DNA of 64,000 nt from Lysobacteraceae bacterium PS02340 (GTDB taxonomy: Bacteria; Pseudomonadota; Gammaproteobacteria; Xanthomonadales; Xanthomonadaceae): assembly GCA_029959605.1 (NCBI GenBank), contig JASCOC010000009.1:1-64000 (forward strand), given 5' to 3'. The notes beneath the pieces were generated by a model, which saw only the letters and a program-made list of their open reading frames with translations, was not told where the DNA came from and did not search any database. Position 1 is the stretch's first letter; the number at the start of each line of letters is the position of its first letter. The translations under genes were made by a program, and so were the position numbers. Positions 34,634 to 45,900 of the stretch are shown here, in pieces.

Positions 34634-35584
34634 TCAGACCGGATTGGCATCCAGGAACGTGCGGATCGCCGGCACCAGCACTGCGTGCTTGTCTTCGAGC
34701 ACGTAATGCCCCGCATCCTCGAAGGCCATGACCTCGGCCTGCGGCAACGCCGCGCGGAAACCGGCGAGGAAGTGGTGGTCGAACACGAAATCCTTGAGAC
34801 CCCAGCCGATGAAGGCCGGACGGTCGGCGTAGGCGGGCAGCCGCTGGCCGGCCGCCTCCAGCAAGGGCCAGGCGCGGTCCTTCGGGCCGAGCGGGATGTC
34901 CTGCATGAAGCGCACGGTGCTGATGCGGTTCGCCCAGCTGTCGTAGGGCGCGACGTAGGCGCGGCGCACGTCGGCCGGCATGCGGGTCTCGACGCCCTGC
35001 CACGAGGCACCCGCGGAGAACGCATTGAAGCCGCGGATGATCCATTCGCCGACGGTGTGGTCGCGCCCCAGCGCGATCTGCCACGGCATCGGCTTGTCGG
35101 TCGGCAGCGGGAACGCGGCGGTATTGGTGATGACCAACCGCTTGACCTGTGGCATGTGCTCCAGCGCCCAGCCGAAACCGATCATGCCGCCCCAGTCGTG
35201 CACCGCCAGCGTCACCGGGCCGTCGATGCCGAGATGGGCGAGCAGGGCGCCGAGGTCCTCGACGCGCGACGCCAGGGTGTAGTCGTAGCGCGGCAGCGCA
35301 TTGGGCGCGTCGTCGGGCTTGTCCGACCAGCCCATGCCGACGTGGTCCGGCACGATGCAGCGGTAGCGGTCGCGCAGGCCGAGCACCAGATGGCGCCAGT
35401 AGTAACTCCACGACGGATTGCCGTGCAGCATCAGCACGATCTCGCCGTCGCGCGGGCCCTCGTCGAGGTAGTGCATCTGCACGCCGGGACGCGCTTCGAA
35501 TCGGTGACCGTCGAACGGATAATCGGGAAGCTGCACGGGCGACAAGGACCAGGGGCTGCGATGAATACGACACATTGTAGTCAA
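34634..35584 (-). CDS. oleB: Alpha/beta hydrolase, OleB-type beta-lactone decarboxylase
   Basis: 316-residue haloalkane-dehalogenase-like hydrolase. The oxyanion motif is MLHGNPSWSYYWRH, the nucleophile elbow AVHDWGGMIG has Asp, and the late His is in DAGHYVLEDK. In olefin biosynthesis OleB turns the beta-lactone made by OleC into a long-chain alkene. Proximity to a clear oleA supports that over dehalogenation. OleC and OleD genes are not in the window. Start ATG 35584 or 35575. Convergent with the YkgJ gene. Confidence 0.75.
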   Translation of the reverse strand: MTTMCRIHRSPWSLSPVQLPDYPFDGHRFEARPGVQMHYLDEGPRDGEIVLMLHGNPSWSYYWRHLVLGLRDRYRCIVPDHVGMGWSDKPDDAPNALPRYDYTLASRVEDLGALLAHLGIDGPVTLAVHDWGGMIGFGWALEHMPQVKRLVITNTAAFPLPTDKPMPWQIALGRDHTVGEWIIRGFNAFSAGASWQGVETRMPADVRRAYVAPYDSWANRISTVRFMQDIPLGPKDRAWPLLEAAGQRLPAYADRPAFIGWGLKDFVFDHHFLAGFRAALPQAEVMAFEDAGHYVLEDKHAVLVPAIRTFLDANPV

Positions 35585-35699
35585 CGGATGCGGACGGGCC
35601 CGAAAGGGGCTGACCCGGGGTCTTCACAGCGCTGAAGCTGGGGTGCACTGTGTGCGCTGGGAGACTGTGGGCCGTGCACCAACGGCGTATGCTGGAAAG

Positions 35700-36287
35700 A
35701 TGAATACGAGTGCACGCAAGCTGGGTGCAGGTCCCGACGACCTGCGTCATTTCCTGCGCGCCGGGACCTCGGACCTGCATGCAAGTGTCGATGCATGTTT
35801 CGCCGATGGTCTCGGTACGCCGCTCGCGTACGCGCGGTATCTGGTCGGCATGCATCGCTTTGCTGCGGACTACGAAATCGTCATCGGTGGTCTGCCGCGC
35901 GCGTCGTACTGGCTCGCGAACGATCTGCGCGATCTGGCGTTGACGCCGCTGCCGCCATCCGGTGTGCGCGGCTTCGCGAGCGAAGCCGACGAGCGTCTGG
36001 GCTGGGACTACGTGATGTCCGGCAGCAGTCTGGGCGCACGCTATCTGTTGCGCGGCGTGCAGGCGATGGGCCACACCGGAGACGCCGGTGCCCGGTTTCT
36101 CACGCGCCATGCGGCGGGCGACGAGTGGCGCAACGTGCTCGACCGCCTCGATGCGCGTTCGGCGCATGTCGATCGGCCCCGTACCCATCTGTTGCAGGGC
36201 GCGCGCGATGCCTTCCTGCTGGTCCAGTCGTGTTTCCAGCGCGGCTTCGACGCGATCCCCGCCCCCTCTCAGGAGCCTGTTGCATGA
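35700..36287 (+). CDS. bphO: Biliverdin-forming heme oxygenase
   Basis: 195 residues. It opens heme to biliverdin, the chromophore of the next gene's product. The proximal heme His is in SDLHASVDACF. The distal helix is DYVMSGSSLGARYLLRGV, matching the GSxxG motif of bacterial heme oxygenases. ATG 35700 has GGAAAG just upstream. Its stop overlaps the bphP start as ATGA, a fixed bphO-bphP pairing. Confidence 0.9.
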   Translation: MNTSARKLGAGPDDLRHFLRAGTSDLHASVDACFADGLGTPLAYARYLVGMHRFAADYEIVIGGLPRASYWLANDLRDLALTPLPPSGVRGFASEADERLGWDYVMSGSSLGARYLLRGVQAMGHTGDAGARFLTRHAAGDEWRNVLDRLDARSAHVDRPRTHLLQGARDAFLLVQSCFQRGFDAIPAPSQEPVA

Positions 36288-38005
36288 ATCCAGCGCTCGA
36301 ACGCGCACTCCAGGACTGCGCCAACGAACCGATCCATCTGTCGGGTGCGATCCAGCCGCACGGCTACCTGATCAGCTGCCAGTTGCCCGACTGGACGATC
36401 CGCCACGTCTCGGCCAACGTCGAAGCGCTGACCGGTGCGACGCCCGAGGAAATGCTGCGGCATTCGCTGCGCGAGTTCCTCACCGACGATCTGATCCAGG
36501 CGATCGCCGAGACGATCGGCTTCGGTGAACCCGGCTCGCCGCCGCAACGCGCGGCCGTGGGCAACATCGGCCCGATGGCGAACCTGTGCGACATCAGCGT
36601 GCACGTCGCCGATGGCCTGGTGCACATCGAAGTCGAACCGCAGCCGCGCAGCGCGGGCGAGCGTTCGCCGACCGTGGTCGCGCAGACGATGATCGCGCGC
36701 GTCGCCGGCAGCGAGGACATCGACGATTTCAACCAGCGCGTCGCCGAGCAGGTGCGCCTGCTGACCGGCTACGACCGCGTCATGGTCTACCGCTTCCGCC
36801 ACGACGATGCCGGCGAGGTGATCGCCGAGTCGCGCGATTCCGCGTTGCCGGCGTATCTGGGCCTGCGCTATCCGCAGTCCGACATTCCGGTGCAGGCGCG
36901 CACGCTGTATCTGCGCAACCGCATCCGCGTGATTCCCGACGCGACCTACACGCCGGTGCCGATCCTGCCCGACCGCGACAGCCGCGGTGGCGCGCTCGAT
37001 CTGTCGCAGATGTCGCTGCGCAGTGTTTCGCCGGTGCATCTGGAATACCTCGCCAACATGGGCGTGATCGCGTCGATGTCGATCTCGATCGTGTCCGGTG
37101 GACGTTTGTGGGGCCTGATCGCCTGCCATCACCGCACGCCGCGCCGGGTGCCGCCGGGCGTGCGCGCCGCAGCGGACCTGTTCGGCCTGTTCGTGTCGAT
37201 GCGCGTCGCCTCGCGCGAGCAGCAGGATGCGGTCGCACTCGAAGAAGGCGCACGCAGCGTGCGCGATACGCTCGCGCTGCGCCTCGACAATGCGGTCGAC
37301 CCGCGCCTGGCCTTGCAGGGTGAGCTGGATCTGCTCAATCGCGCGATCGACAGCGATGGCGTCGGCCTCGTACAGGCCGGCCATTGGTACAGCGCCGGCC
37401 GTGCGCCCGACGAGTCGCGCCTGCCGGGCCTGCTCGACTGGCTGCGCCGATCGAATACCGGCACCGGCGCGGTCAGCACCGAGCGTGCGGCCGACTGGAG
37501 CAACAGCGCCGACGAAGCCGACGGCATCGCCGGTGTGCTCGCGCTGCCCTTGGATCTCGCACGCGACGAATGGCTGTTCTTCTTCCGCTGCGAGCAGGTG
37601 GAAGAAGTGCGCTGGGCCGGCAGTCCGGACGAGCCGTTCCTGGTCGATCACGACGGCAGCAAGATCGGTCCGCGCGCGAGCTTCTCGGCGTGGCACGAGA
37701 CCGTGCGCGGCAGCGGCGCGCCCTGGAGCGACGCCGATCGCCGCATCGTCGGACGTTTGCACATGATGTTGCGCGAGCGCTACCGCCGCGGGGCCCTGCA
37801 CGCCGAACTGGGCGACATCCGCGCGCGCCGCGTGCGTCTGGACGTGCGCGAACAACAGACACGTCTGATGCAGCTCTCCGAACTGCTCGAAGGCCTGGTG
37901 CACGTCAGCCCGCAGGAAGCGACGCAGCTGTCGGATCGCATCAACAAGCTCGAAAGCGATCTGCAGTCGATGATCGGCACGGTCAACGTGGCCAACGCCG
38001 ACTGA
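36284..38005 (+). CDS. bphP: Bacteriophytochrome photosensor without kinase domain
   Basis: 573-residue red/far-red receptor. In the PAS domain, Cys12 (DCANEPIHLSG, then AIQPHG) is the biliverdin anchor. The GAF domain has RYPQSDIPVQAR and the His region SPVHLEYLANMG. The PHY domain tongue carries GPRASFSAW. After PHY only a ~60-residue coiled coil remains. There is no histidine kinase, and unlike the Xanthomonas protein apparently no C-terminal PAS9 domain. Output is probably by dimer or partner contact. A strong terminator follows at 38031. Confidence 0.9.
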   Translation: MNPALERALQDCANEPIHLSGAIQPHGYLISCQLPDWTIRHVSANVEALTGATPEEMLRHSLREFLTDDLIQAIAETIGFGEPGSPPQRAAVGNIGPMANLCDISVHVADGLVHIEVEPQPRSAGERSPTVVAQTMIARVAGSEDIDDFNQRVAEQVRLLTGYDRVMVYRFRHDDAGEVIAESRDSALPAYLGLRYPQSDIPVQARTLYLRNRIRVIPDATYTPVPILPDRDSRGGALDLSQMSLRSVSPVHLEYLANMGVIASMSISIVSGGRLWGLIACHHRTPRRVPPGVRAAADLFGLFVSMRVASREQQDAVALEEGARSVRDTLALRLDNAVDPRLALQGELDLLNRAIDSDGVGLVQAGHWYSAGRAPDESRLPGLLDWLRRSNTGTGAVSTERAADWSNSADEADGIAGVLALPLDLARDEWLFFFRCEQVEEVRWAGSPDEPFLVDHDGSKIGPRASFSAWHETVRGSGAPWSDADRRIVGRLHMMLRERYRRGALHAELGDIRARRVRLDVREQQTRLMQLSELLEGLVHVSPQEATQLSDRINKLESDLQSMIGTVNVANAD

Positions 38006-38030
38006 TCGCGGCGTCCAGCGTCGGAATACG

Positions 38031-38056
38031 AAAAAAGCGCCCTCGGGCGCTTTTTT
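38031..38056. terminator. Bidirectional terminator between bphP and a convergent gene
   Basis: AAAAAAGCGCCC, TC loop, GGGCGCTTTTTT: a perfect 12-bp inverted repeat with A- and T-runs, suited to ending transcription from both sides. Confidence 0.92.
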
Positions 38057-38076
38057 CGTTGCGGCGGTGTCGTCGA

Positions 38077-38328
38077 TCAGGCCGACGTCAGACCGTGTGC
38101 GCCGCGCACCTGCTGGATGCGGGCCAGCACGTCCGCGTCCACGCCATCGCGCTCTGCGCGGTCGAGGATGTTGCCGAGCACGCGCTGCTCTTCGGCGTCG
38201 ATCACCTCGTCGCGCAACGCGAGCCCGAGCAGATGCTCGAGTTCGTCCAGCGACAGGCGACCGTCGTCGGTGAAGGCCGGAATCGCGGCCAGTGCCAGCT
38301 GCAGGTGATCGGGAAGTCGGTGCGGCAT
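38077..38328 (-). CDS. Small TerB-like helical protein, hypothetical
   Basis: 83 residues, all helical, with an acidic loop resembling an EF-hand or TerB repeat (FTDDGRLSLDELEHLLGLALRDEVIDAEE). No catalytic motif. AAGGACG precedes the ATG. It lies between bphP and oleA, 42 bp downstream of oleA on the same strand, so it may be co-transcribed with oleA. Function unknown. Confidence 0.6.
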   Translation of the reverse strand: MPHRLPDHLQLALAAIPAFTDDGRLSLDELEHLLGLALRDEVIDAEEQRVLGNILDRAERDGVDADVLARIQQVRGAHGLTSA

Positions 38329-38370
38329 CGGGCGTCCTTGCGATGGCGGTGGATCAGCGCAGCGTGTCGC

Positions 38371-39387
38371 TTACCACTCGACCTCGGCCATCGTGCAGTT
38401 CAGACCCGAGCCGATGCCCAGCAACGCGATGCGGTCGCCCTTTTTCAGGCGTCCGAGTTCCTTGAGCTTGCTCAGCACGATCGGCACCGAGGCCGGACCG
38501 ATGTTGCCGTGCTCGCCGAAGATCGTGTGGACCTTGGTGGGATCGATGCCGAAGGACTGGATGAAGGCGCCGGTGTGCACCTTGCTGACCTGGTGGATCA
38601 CGAACTGGTCCAGCTCGTCGACCACCCAGCCCATCGCCTCGCGCGCGGCGACGAAGGTCTTCTGCGCGAGCTTCATGCCTTCCATCAGCAGCATGCGGGT
38701 GTCGGTGACCATGCGGTCGAGATTGCCGCGGCACAGGGTGTTCCACTCGGTCGCCGAACGCGTCACGCCGCCCTTGTAGCGCGGGGCATCGGGCAGCAGG
38801 TCGGCGCGTGCGAGCACCATTGCCGCCGAGCCGCAGCCCAGGGTCAGCGTGGCCAGCTCGTTGCGGAAATCCTCTTCCGTCGTCTCCGGACGCAGCAGAC
38901 GCTCGATGGTCTTCTCGTAGGCGAGGTTTGCGGTTTCACCGTCGACGATCAGCGCGTAGTCGATCTCGCCCAGCTCGATCATGCGGCTCGCGACATCCAT
39001 GCCGTTGACGAAGGCGAGGCACGCGTTCGCCAGGTCGTAGTTCTGGCAGGTGTCCGGAATGCCGAGGTTGCCGCCGACGATGCTGGCGGTGGACGGCTCG
39101 AGGTAATCGCGGCTCACCGAGGTGTTCACCAGCAGACCGAGCTTGCCGACTTCGATCCCGGCATCGTCCAGCGCCTTGCGGCCGGCCATCGTCGCGGCGT
39201 CCGAGGCCTGCACCTCGTCGTCCCACAGGCGACGGGCATGGATGCCTGCGATGTCCTTGAGCACGTCGGTCTTGATGCCGAGGCGGTCGATGGTCGGCTT
39301 CAGCCTTGCATTGATGTCGTCGCTGGTCACGCGGTTCGGCGCATCGACATGGGCGAGGCCGGCGATGGCGACGTTCTTGAAGAGCAT
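38371..39387 (-). CDS. oleA: OleA, non-decarboxylative thiolase for olefin synthesis
   Basis: 338 residues, closely following Xanthomonas OleA from MLFKNVAIAGLAHVDAP to the end (GIGSGLNCTMAEVEW). The thiolase-fold triad is Cys123 (NACLAFVNG), His in VIHQVSK and Asn in EHGNIGPAS. The OleA-specific Glu is in RDYLEPST. It joins two fatty acyl-CoAs head to head into a beta-keto acid. ATG 39387 matches the family start; the frame is open to 39513. oleB is 2.8 kb away on the same strand, with bphO-bphP between. Confidence 0.92.
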   Translation of the reverse strand: MLFKNVAIAGLAHVDAPNRVTSDDINARLKPTIDRLGIKTDVLKDIAGIHARRLWDDEVQASDAATMAGRKALDDAGIEVGKLGLLVNTSVSRDYLEPSTASIVGGNLGIPDTCQNYDLANACLAFVNGMDVASRMIELGEIDYALIVDGETANLAYEKTIERLLRPETTEEDFRNELATLTLGCGSAAMVLARADLLPDAPRYKGGVTRSATEWNTLCRGNLDRMVTDTRMLLMEGMKLAQKTFVAAREAMGWVVDELDQFVIHQVSKVHTGAFIQSFGIDPTKVHTIFGEHGNIGPASVPIVLSKLKELGRLKKGDRIALLGIGSGLNCTMAEVEW

Positions 39388-39553
39388 GGGCTGGGCGCCG
39401 GATCTGGCAAAGGAGCCGCATAGGTTACCCGCTTCGGCGGGGTGACGCATGACGGGGGGATCACGCAAAACCCGGTGCACGCCGCAGCGCGACGGGTTTC
39501 GTGCCGGTTCCACGCCATTCGCGGCGCCTGCGTGGAACCGGATCGGCGCCTGC

Positions 39554-40852
39554 TCAGCCCGGCGGCGTGGCGCCCAGCAGATCCAGCGTCGTGCGCAGCA
39601 TCGCGCGCACGCCGACCGCCAGCGCGGCCTCGTCGGGCGCGTATTGCGGCGAGTGGTTGATCGGCATCGTCGCCGGATCCTGGCCCGCAGGCGTGGTGCC
39701 GACGAAGAAATACGCGCCGGGCACGACGTTGGCGAACTGCGAGAAATCCTCGGCCACCGTCACCAGCGGCATCTCGACCACGTTGTCCGTGCCCACCGCG
39801 GCCTGCAGCGACGGCAGCACGCGGCGCGCGAGTTCGGGATCGTTGACCGTGGCCGGTGCGTTGTTGACCACATCGAGCTTCGCGGTCGCGCCCGCGGCAT
39901 GCGCGTAGTCGGTGGCGATCCGGTCGAAGCGCGTGATGACATCCGCGCGTACGGCCTCGTCGTAGGTGCGCAGCGTGCCGACCAGGCGCGCGTCGTCGGG
40001 GATGATGTTGAAGCGCACGCCGCTCTGGAACTGGCCGGCGGTCAGCACGACCGGCGCGTTCACCGTGTTGATCTGCCGCGCGAGCATGCTCTGCGTCGCC
40101 AGCAGTACCTGCGCGCCGACCGTGATCGGGTCGACGCCATCCCAGGGCCGCGAGCCATGCGTCTGCTTGCCGGTGATCGTCAGCGACCACTCGTCGGCGC
40201 TGGCCAGCGAGGGTCCGCTGCGGAAACCGATCTGTCCGGTCTGCAGGCCCGCCCACACGTGCAGGCCGAGAATCGCGTCCGGCTTCGCATCGTCGAACAC
40301 GCCCGCGTCGAGCATGCGCTTGGCGCCGAAGACCTCGCCCGGTTCCGGCGGCCCTTCTTCGGCGGGCTGGAAGATGAAGACCACTTCGCCGGAGAGCTCA
40401 TCGCGCATGCCGGCCAGCGCTTCGGCCACGCCCATCAGGATCGCGACGTGCATGTCGTGGCCGCAGGCGTGCATCACACCGACCTCCTGCCCGCGATAGG
40501 TCGCACGCGCGGTGGACGCGAACGGCAGGCCGGTCTGTTCGGTGACGGGCAGCGCGTCCATGTCGGCGCGCAGCGCGATGCGCGGGCCGGGCCTGGCGCC
40601 CTTGAGCACGGCGACGACACCGGTCGGGCCGATGCCGGTCCGCGGTTGGAGACCGAGGCTGCGCAGATGCGTCGCGACCACGTCGGCGGTGCGCGTTTCC
40701 TGGTTGCCGAGTTCGGGGTGCTGGTGCAGATCGCGGCGCCAGTCGACGAGCTTCTGCGTCAGCGCCGCATCGGGCGCGGCGGCCGCAGCCGGAGCGGCGC
40801 ATGCCAGCGCGAGTGCGAGACCGAGCGGCAGCGACTGGAATCGGATGCGCAT
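39554..40852 (-). CDS. Exported M20-family amidohydrolase (hippurate hydrolase-like)
   Basis: 432 residues with a signal peptide (LPLGLALALACAAPAAAAAP). M20D metal site: HQHPELGNQET, ALRADMDALPV, MHACGHDMHVA, FIFQPAEEG, LHVWAG and, near the end, PINHSPQYAPDE. It cleaves an acyl-amino acid or peptide-like amide in the periplasm; substrate unknown. It follows the subtilase gene on the same strand by 113 bp and may supply a later step in peptide use. ATG 40852. Confidence 0.85.
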   Translation of the reverse strand: MRIRFQSLPLGLALALACAAPAAAAAPDAALTQKLVDWRRDLHQHPELGNQETRTADVVATHLRSLGLQPRTGIGPTGVVAVLKGARPGPRIALRADMDALPVTEQTGLPFASTARATYRGQEVGVMHACGHDMHVAILMGVAEALAGMRDELSGEVVFIFQPAEEGPPEPGEVFGAKRMLDAGVFDDAKPDAILGLHVWAGLQTGQIGFRSGPSLASADEWSLTITGKQTHGSRPWDGVDPITVGAQVLLATQSMLARQINTVNAPVVLTAGQFQSGVRFNIIPDDARLVGTLRTYDEAVRADVITRFDRIATDYAHAAGATAKLDVVNNAPATVNDPELARRVLPSLQAAVGTDNVVEMPLVTVAEDFSQFANVVPGAYFFVGTTPAGQDPATMPINHSPQYAPDEAALAVGVRAMLRTTLDLLGATPPG

Positions 40853-40965
40853 GGGGGGCGGTCCAGAAGGGAGGCCCGACATGCTAGCGCCTGCGGCGCA
40901 TGCCGCAGGCGAGTGGCGATGCAGACACGCGCGAAGGACCCGCCGCCGCGCGTGTCGCGATGGGC

Positions 40966-42918
<1,953 letters not shown>

Positions 42919-42965
42919 GGGTGCGATTCCTGGAAGATGGGATGGAAGAAACGAGGGGCCTGTCG

Positions 42966-45900
42966 TCACCAGCTGAAGCCGCCGCCGACGCCGACCGAAC
43001 TTTCGGAGCCGGACATCGAGCCGCCGATCGACACGCTGGCGCGGTTGTCGCGGAACGCGCGCTGGTAGCCGATCGCCAGCGCTTCTTCGCCGCCCTGCTG
43101 GCCGACGCCCACGCCGATGCGGTTGGCGCCGGACAGGCCCGCGCTGTTGACCGCCATCTGCGACATCGCCGTACCCATCGCGCCGATCTTGTCGACACGA
43201 CGATCGACCCGCTGGAAGCGGTCGTCGACGCTGGTGCGGAAGGCGTCGAAATCGCTGCGGTTGAGTGCACGTGCGAACACGTCGTCGGTGTAGCTGCGCG
43301 CGCTGTTGAGCGTGGCCGTATCGCCGGCGGTGGCGTGCGCCTTCGCGTCGGCGAGCGTGCGGGTGTCGCCGGCATCGGCGTAGGTGCGGCTGGCGGTGGC
43401 GCTGCTCTGCACCTGGCCGACCGTCGCCGCATCGCTCGCGGCCACGCCGTCGGCGACGTGGGTCACGCGGCGCTGGTTGCCCGCGCTGCCCACCGACACC
43501 GTGTTCGCCGCATCGGCGACCGAACCCTGGCCGATCGCGACCGACCCGTCGGCGCTCGCGACCGCGCCGGCGCCGATCGCGGTGCCGCCGCTGCCGGCCT
43601 GCGCATTGCTGCCGACCGCGGTGCTGTTCGCCGTGGTGGCGACACTGCCGCTGCCGATCGCCAGACCGTCGCCGGTGCCGACGGGCACGGCGCCGCCTGT
43701 GCCGATCGCATCGAAACGTGCGCGGATCGCATCGAACTGGCTGTCGACGGCGCCGAAGGCATCGCCGACCGAGCCGAAGCTGCTGCCCTGGATCGTGTAC
43801 GACGGACCGGCGAAACCCGCCGCCGTCATCGTCGCGCCGCCGCCCAGTGCCTGCGCGAACGCGGTGCCGACGCCGAACACCTGGCCGCCGTTGACCGCAT
43901 CCAGGCTGCCGCTCGCGAGCGCGCCATCGGCGACGTTCCGCAGCGTCGTGCCGCCTGCGCCGGCGAACGTCACCGTGTCCTTGTTGGCGACGTCGTCGTA
44001 CTTCACCGCCGCGGCATCGAGCGCACCGACATCGCCGCCGACGGTCGCGATCGCGGTGTCGAGCTGGCCCTTGTTGACCGCATCGGTGGCGAACACGCCG
44101 TCGGCCACGTTGACCAGCTGGCGCTCGCTGCCGACATCGCCGATCGACACGACGTTGTCGCGATCGGCCACGGATGCCGCGCCGAGCGCGACGCTGTTGA
44201 TCGCGGTCGCACTGGCGTTGTAACCGATTGCGAGGCTGCTCTCTTCGAGCGCGAATGCGCCACTGCCGATCGCGGTCGCACCGATGCCCCAGGCGGCCGA
44301 TGTCGCACCGACGGCGGTCGCGTACTCGGCGCTCGCGTAGCTGCCGGCGCCGAGCGCGCTGGCTTCGCTCGCGAGTGCCAGCGCATTCGCGCCGGCGGCG
44401 AGGCTGCGCGTCGCGTCCGCGTGGCTGTCGAAGCCGATCGCGGTCGCGTAATCCGACAGCGCCCACGACGCCGCGCCGACGGTCGTGCTGCCGAGGCCGT
44501 TGGCCTGCGTCGGCACGCCGGCGTTGCTGGCGCCGATCGCGACGCTCTGCTGGCCGGCGGCGAGTGCGCCGTCGCCCATCGCGATGCCACCGTTGCCCGG
44601 TGCGCGCGCATCGCTGCCAATCGCGAGCGCTGCGAAGCCCGTGGCGTTCGCATACGCGCCCAGGCTGGTCGCGCCGAAGTTGCTGGCCTGTGCGCCGTAG
44701 CCGATGGCGATGGCTTCGATCTCGGTCGCGGTCGCGGCGCGGCCTACCGCGATCGCACCGGCCGCATCGGAGAATGCGGTCGCGCCGACGGCAACGGCAT
44801 CGTTGGCGGTCGCACGCGACGACCAGCCCAGCGCCGTCGACGTCCCGCCGCTGGCTTCGGTCGCTGCGCCCAATGCGATCGCACCGAAACCGGTGGCCTG
44901 CGCGCCGTCGGACTCGCCGAACTCGCTGCCGAAGAACGTGCCGCCGATGGCGATCGCGCCGGTGGCGCTGGCCATCGAGCTGTCGCCCATGGCGATGGAC
45001 GCCGAACTGGTGGAGCGTGCGCGACTGCCGATGGCGACGGCATCGCCGCCGCTCGCATCGGCGCGCGGACCGGCTGCGACCGAACGCGCGCCGGTGGCGC
45101 TGGCGACATCGCTGCCGTCGTCTGCGCCATTGGCGGAGAAGTAGGCCTGTGCCTCGCTGCCCGCTGCGATCACCGCGTCGAGCTGGCGCTTGTTGACGGC
45201 GTCGGTCGCATCCACGCCGTCGGCGAGATTCACCAGCTGGCGCTCGCCGTCGACGCTGCCGATGGAGACGACATTGTCGCGATCGGCGACGGATGCCGCG
45301 CCAAGCGCGACGCTGTTGATCGAGGTCGCGCTGGCGTTGTAACCGAGCGCCAGACTGTTCTCCTCCAGCGCGAATGCGCCGCTGCCGAGCGCGGTGGCGC
45401 CGATGCCCCACGCGGCCGAGGTCGCGCCGACGGCCGTCGCGTATTCGGCGCTCGCATAGCTGCCCGAGCCGATCGCGCTCGCATCGGTGGCCAGCGCGAG
45501 TGCGTTGGCGCCCGCCGCGAGGCTGCGCGTCGCGTCCGCATGGCTGTCGAAGCCGATCGCGGTCGCGTAGTCCGACAGTGCCCACGAGGCGGCGCCGACC
45601 GTGGTGCTGCCGAGACCGTTGGCCTGGGTCGGCACGCCGGCATTGCTGGCGCCGATCGCGACGCTCTGCTGGCCGGCGGCGAGCGCGCCGTCGCCCATCG
45701 CGATGCCGCCATTGCCCGGTGCGCGTGCATCGCTGCCGAGCGCGATGCCCGCGAATCCGGTCGCGTTCGCGTACGCGCCCATGCTCATCGCACCGAAACC
45801 GGTGGCTTGCGCGCCATAACCGATGGCGATGGCTTCGACCTCGGTCGCAGTCGCGGCGCGGCCCACGGCGATCGCACCGGCCGCGTCCGAAAATGCAGTC

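Noticed and set aside
34206-36308. Long minus-strand frame through oleB and bphO
   Set aside because: Arg/Ala-rich shadow; true genes on both strands fully explain the region.
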